Shown: piece after piece, positions 63,190 to 64,000 of the stretch | Numbering within the stretch: position 1 is the stretch's first letter | Layout: each line of letters begins with the position of its first letter | NCBI GenBank assembly: GCA_902826815.1 | Contig: CADEGF010000021.1 | Coordinates: forward strand, 1 to 64,000 | Length of the DNA stretch: 64,000 bases | Source: an uncultured Mycobacteriaceae bacterium | GTDB lineage: Bacteria; Actinomycetota; Actinomycetes; Mycobacteriales; Mycobacteriaceae | Reading direction: 5' to 3' | Position numbers and translations under genes: made by a program | Notes under the pieces: generated by a model | What the model was told of the DNA's origin: nothing | Databases searched by the model: none | The model's input: the letters and a program-made list of their open reading frames with translations, nothing else

Positions 63190-64000
63190 CCGAATTCGAC
63201 GATGCCGCGGATGTTTCGGCCCTCCCGCATGTCGGTGAAGGCATCGTTGATCTGATCCAGCGTGTACCGCTTGGTGATCAGCTCGTCGAGTTTGAGATTG
63301 CCGTTCCGATAGAGCGACAACAGCATGGGCATGCTCGCCCGCGGGTTCATCCCGCCGTACAGGAGTCCCTTGAGGGTTTTGCACGACTGGATGAAGTCGA
63401 CGAGCAGCAGCGGCACGATGTTCACATCGAGCTTCGGAATCGCCGTCATCAGACACGTTCCGCCCTTGCGGGTCAACATCATCGCGGGCGCGAGCAGTTC
63501 GGCAGGAAGCACGCTCGGCGTCAGCACCACCCGGTCGGCCATCACACCCGCCGTCAGTTCCTGCACCAGCGGGATGGCTTCCTCAGCGGAGGCGACGGTC
63601 TCGGTCGCCCCGAAGAACTTCGCTGAATCCCGCTTGAACTCAACCGGATCCACCGCGACGACAGTCTTCGCGCCCGCAGCGCGGGCACCTTGTACTGCGT
63701 TGATCCCAACCCCGCCGGTGCCGATGATGACCACCGTGTCGCCGGGTTGGGTCCCGACTCCGACCGTCGCCGACCCCCAACCGGTCGTCACGCCGCAAGA
63801 CACCAGCGACGCGGCTTCGAGCGGAATGGAGTCGTCGATCTTGATCACCGATTCCTCGGCCAGAACGGCGTATTCGGCGAATGTGCCGAGCTGCGTCATC
63901 GCGGTCAGGTCTTCGTCCCCGACGTGACGGCGCGCGGTGCCATCGGTGACCATGCCCTTGTCGAACATCTTCGCGCCGTTGTCGCACAGGTAGGTCATGC
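63186..64000 (-). CDS. NDMA-dependent (mycofactocin-type) alcohol dehydrogenase, partial
   Basis: The C-terminal 271 residues of a zinc medium-chain alcohol dehydrogenase; the N-terminus is outside the window. GTFAEYAVLAEESVIKIDD, SLVSCGVTTGWGSATV, IGTGGVGINAVQGARAAGA (NAD site) and GLLYGGMNPRASMPMLLSLY place it in the NDMA-dependent, mycofactocin-linked class, whose NAD is tightly bound and re-oxidised via mycofactocin. It converges on the HTTM gene with a 4-bp stop overlap. Confidence 0.9.
   Translation of the reverse strand, partial: MTYLCDNGAKMFDKGMVTDGTARRHVGDEDLTAMTQLGTFAEYAVLAEESVIKIDDSIPLEAASLVSCGVTTGWGSATVGVGTQPGDTVVIIGTGGVGINAVQGARAAGAKTVVAVDPVEFKRDSAKFFGATETVASAEEAIPLVQELTAGVMADRVVLTPSVLPAELLAPAMMLTRKGGTCLMTAIPKLDVNIVPLLLVDFIQSCKTLKGLLYGGMNPRASMPMLLSLYRNGNLKLDELITKRYTLDQINDAFTDMREGRNIRGIVEFG

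Overview
The window is high-GC actinobacterial DNA from a mycobacterium, most likely a fast-growing environmental species (Mycolicibacterium type). From about 17.5 kb to 60.5 kb the gene order follows, from memory, the M. tuberculosis Rv3193c-Rv3224 block: UPF0182 protein, PDZ/Lon-like protease, zincin-like protein, cyclodehydratase-like protein, ABC1 kinase, whiB7, uvrD2, mrx1, nudC, K+ channel, adnB/adnA, lipV, ATL, moeZ, DUF3152, TetR, DUF3107, rhlE, ParA-like, gpm2, entC, GNAT, whiB1, pdtaS, biotinyl carrier, bL37, rshA, sigH, SDR. Extra genes interrupt this backbone, including DoxX/TetR/SnoaL and a CoA-transferase pair next to a dead tnpB.

Layout. 1-5 kb is an accessory catabolic region: E1 alpha/beta of a 2-oxoacid or acetoin dehydrogenase, two mycofactocin-type SDRs, and a divergent PuuE-like deacetylase with a cupin. 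5.2-8.7 kb holds a small secreted protein and a four-gene operon (catalase-like peroxidase, cytochrome b561, SigL-like ECF sigma factor, anti-sigma factor). 8.8-13.1 kb is a glnX-glnH-pknG cassette. It is followed by the initiator tRNA and a 1297-residue protein with two GGDEF domains and one EAL domain. 17.5-30.6 kb is conserved core: envelope proteins, proteolysis, the WhiB7 regulator with its attenuated leader, DNA repair and redox genes. 30.6-32.1 kb is an accessory DoxX/TetR/SnoaL insertion. 32.1-38.5 kb is the AdnAB helicase-nuclease. 38.6-51.9 kb is core housekeeping. 52.0-54.3 kb is accessory (tnpB remnant, CoA transferase). 54.3-60.5 kb is core regulation (whiB1, pdtaS, rshA-sigH). 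60.5-64 kb holds a Thr/Gly-repeat membrane protein, an HTTM operon and the end of an NDMA-dependent alcohol dehydrogenase.

Many operons use 4-bp ATGA/GTGA/TTGA overlaps, and several convergent pairs overlap at their stop codons. The best-supported regulatory structures are a complete whiB7 leader (promoter, upstream ORF, attenuator), a CRP site and promoter before whiB1, a SigH-type promoter before sigH, and a TetR-type operator that fills the promoter spacer of a probably leaderless SnoaL-tetR transcript. No CRISPR array, prophage or complete insertion sequence was seen.
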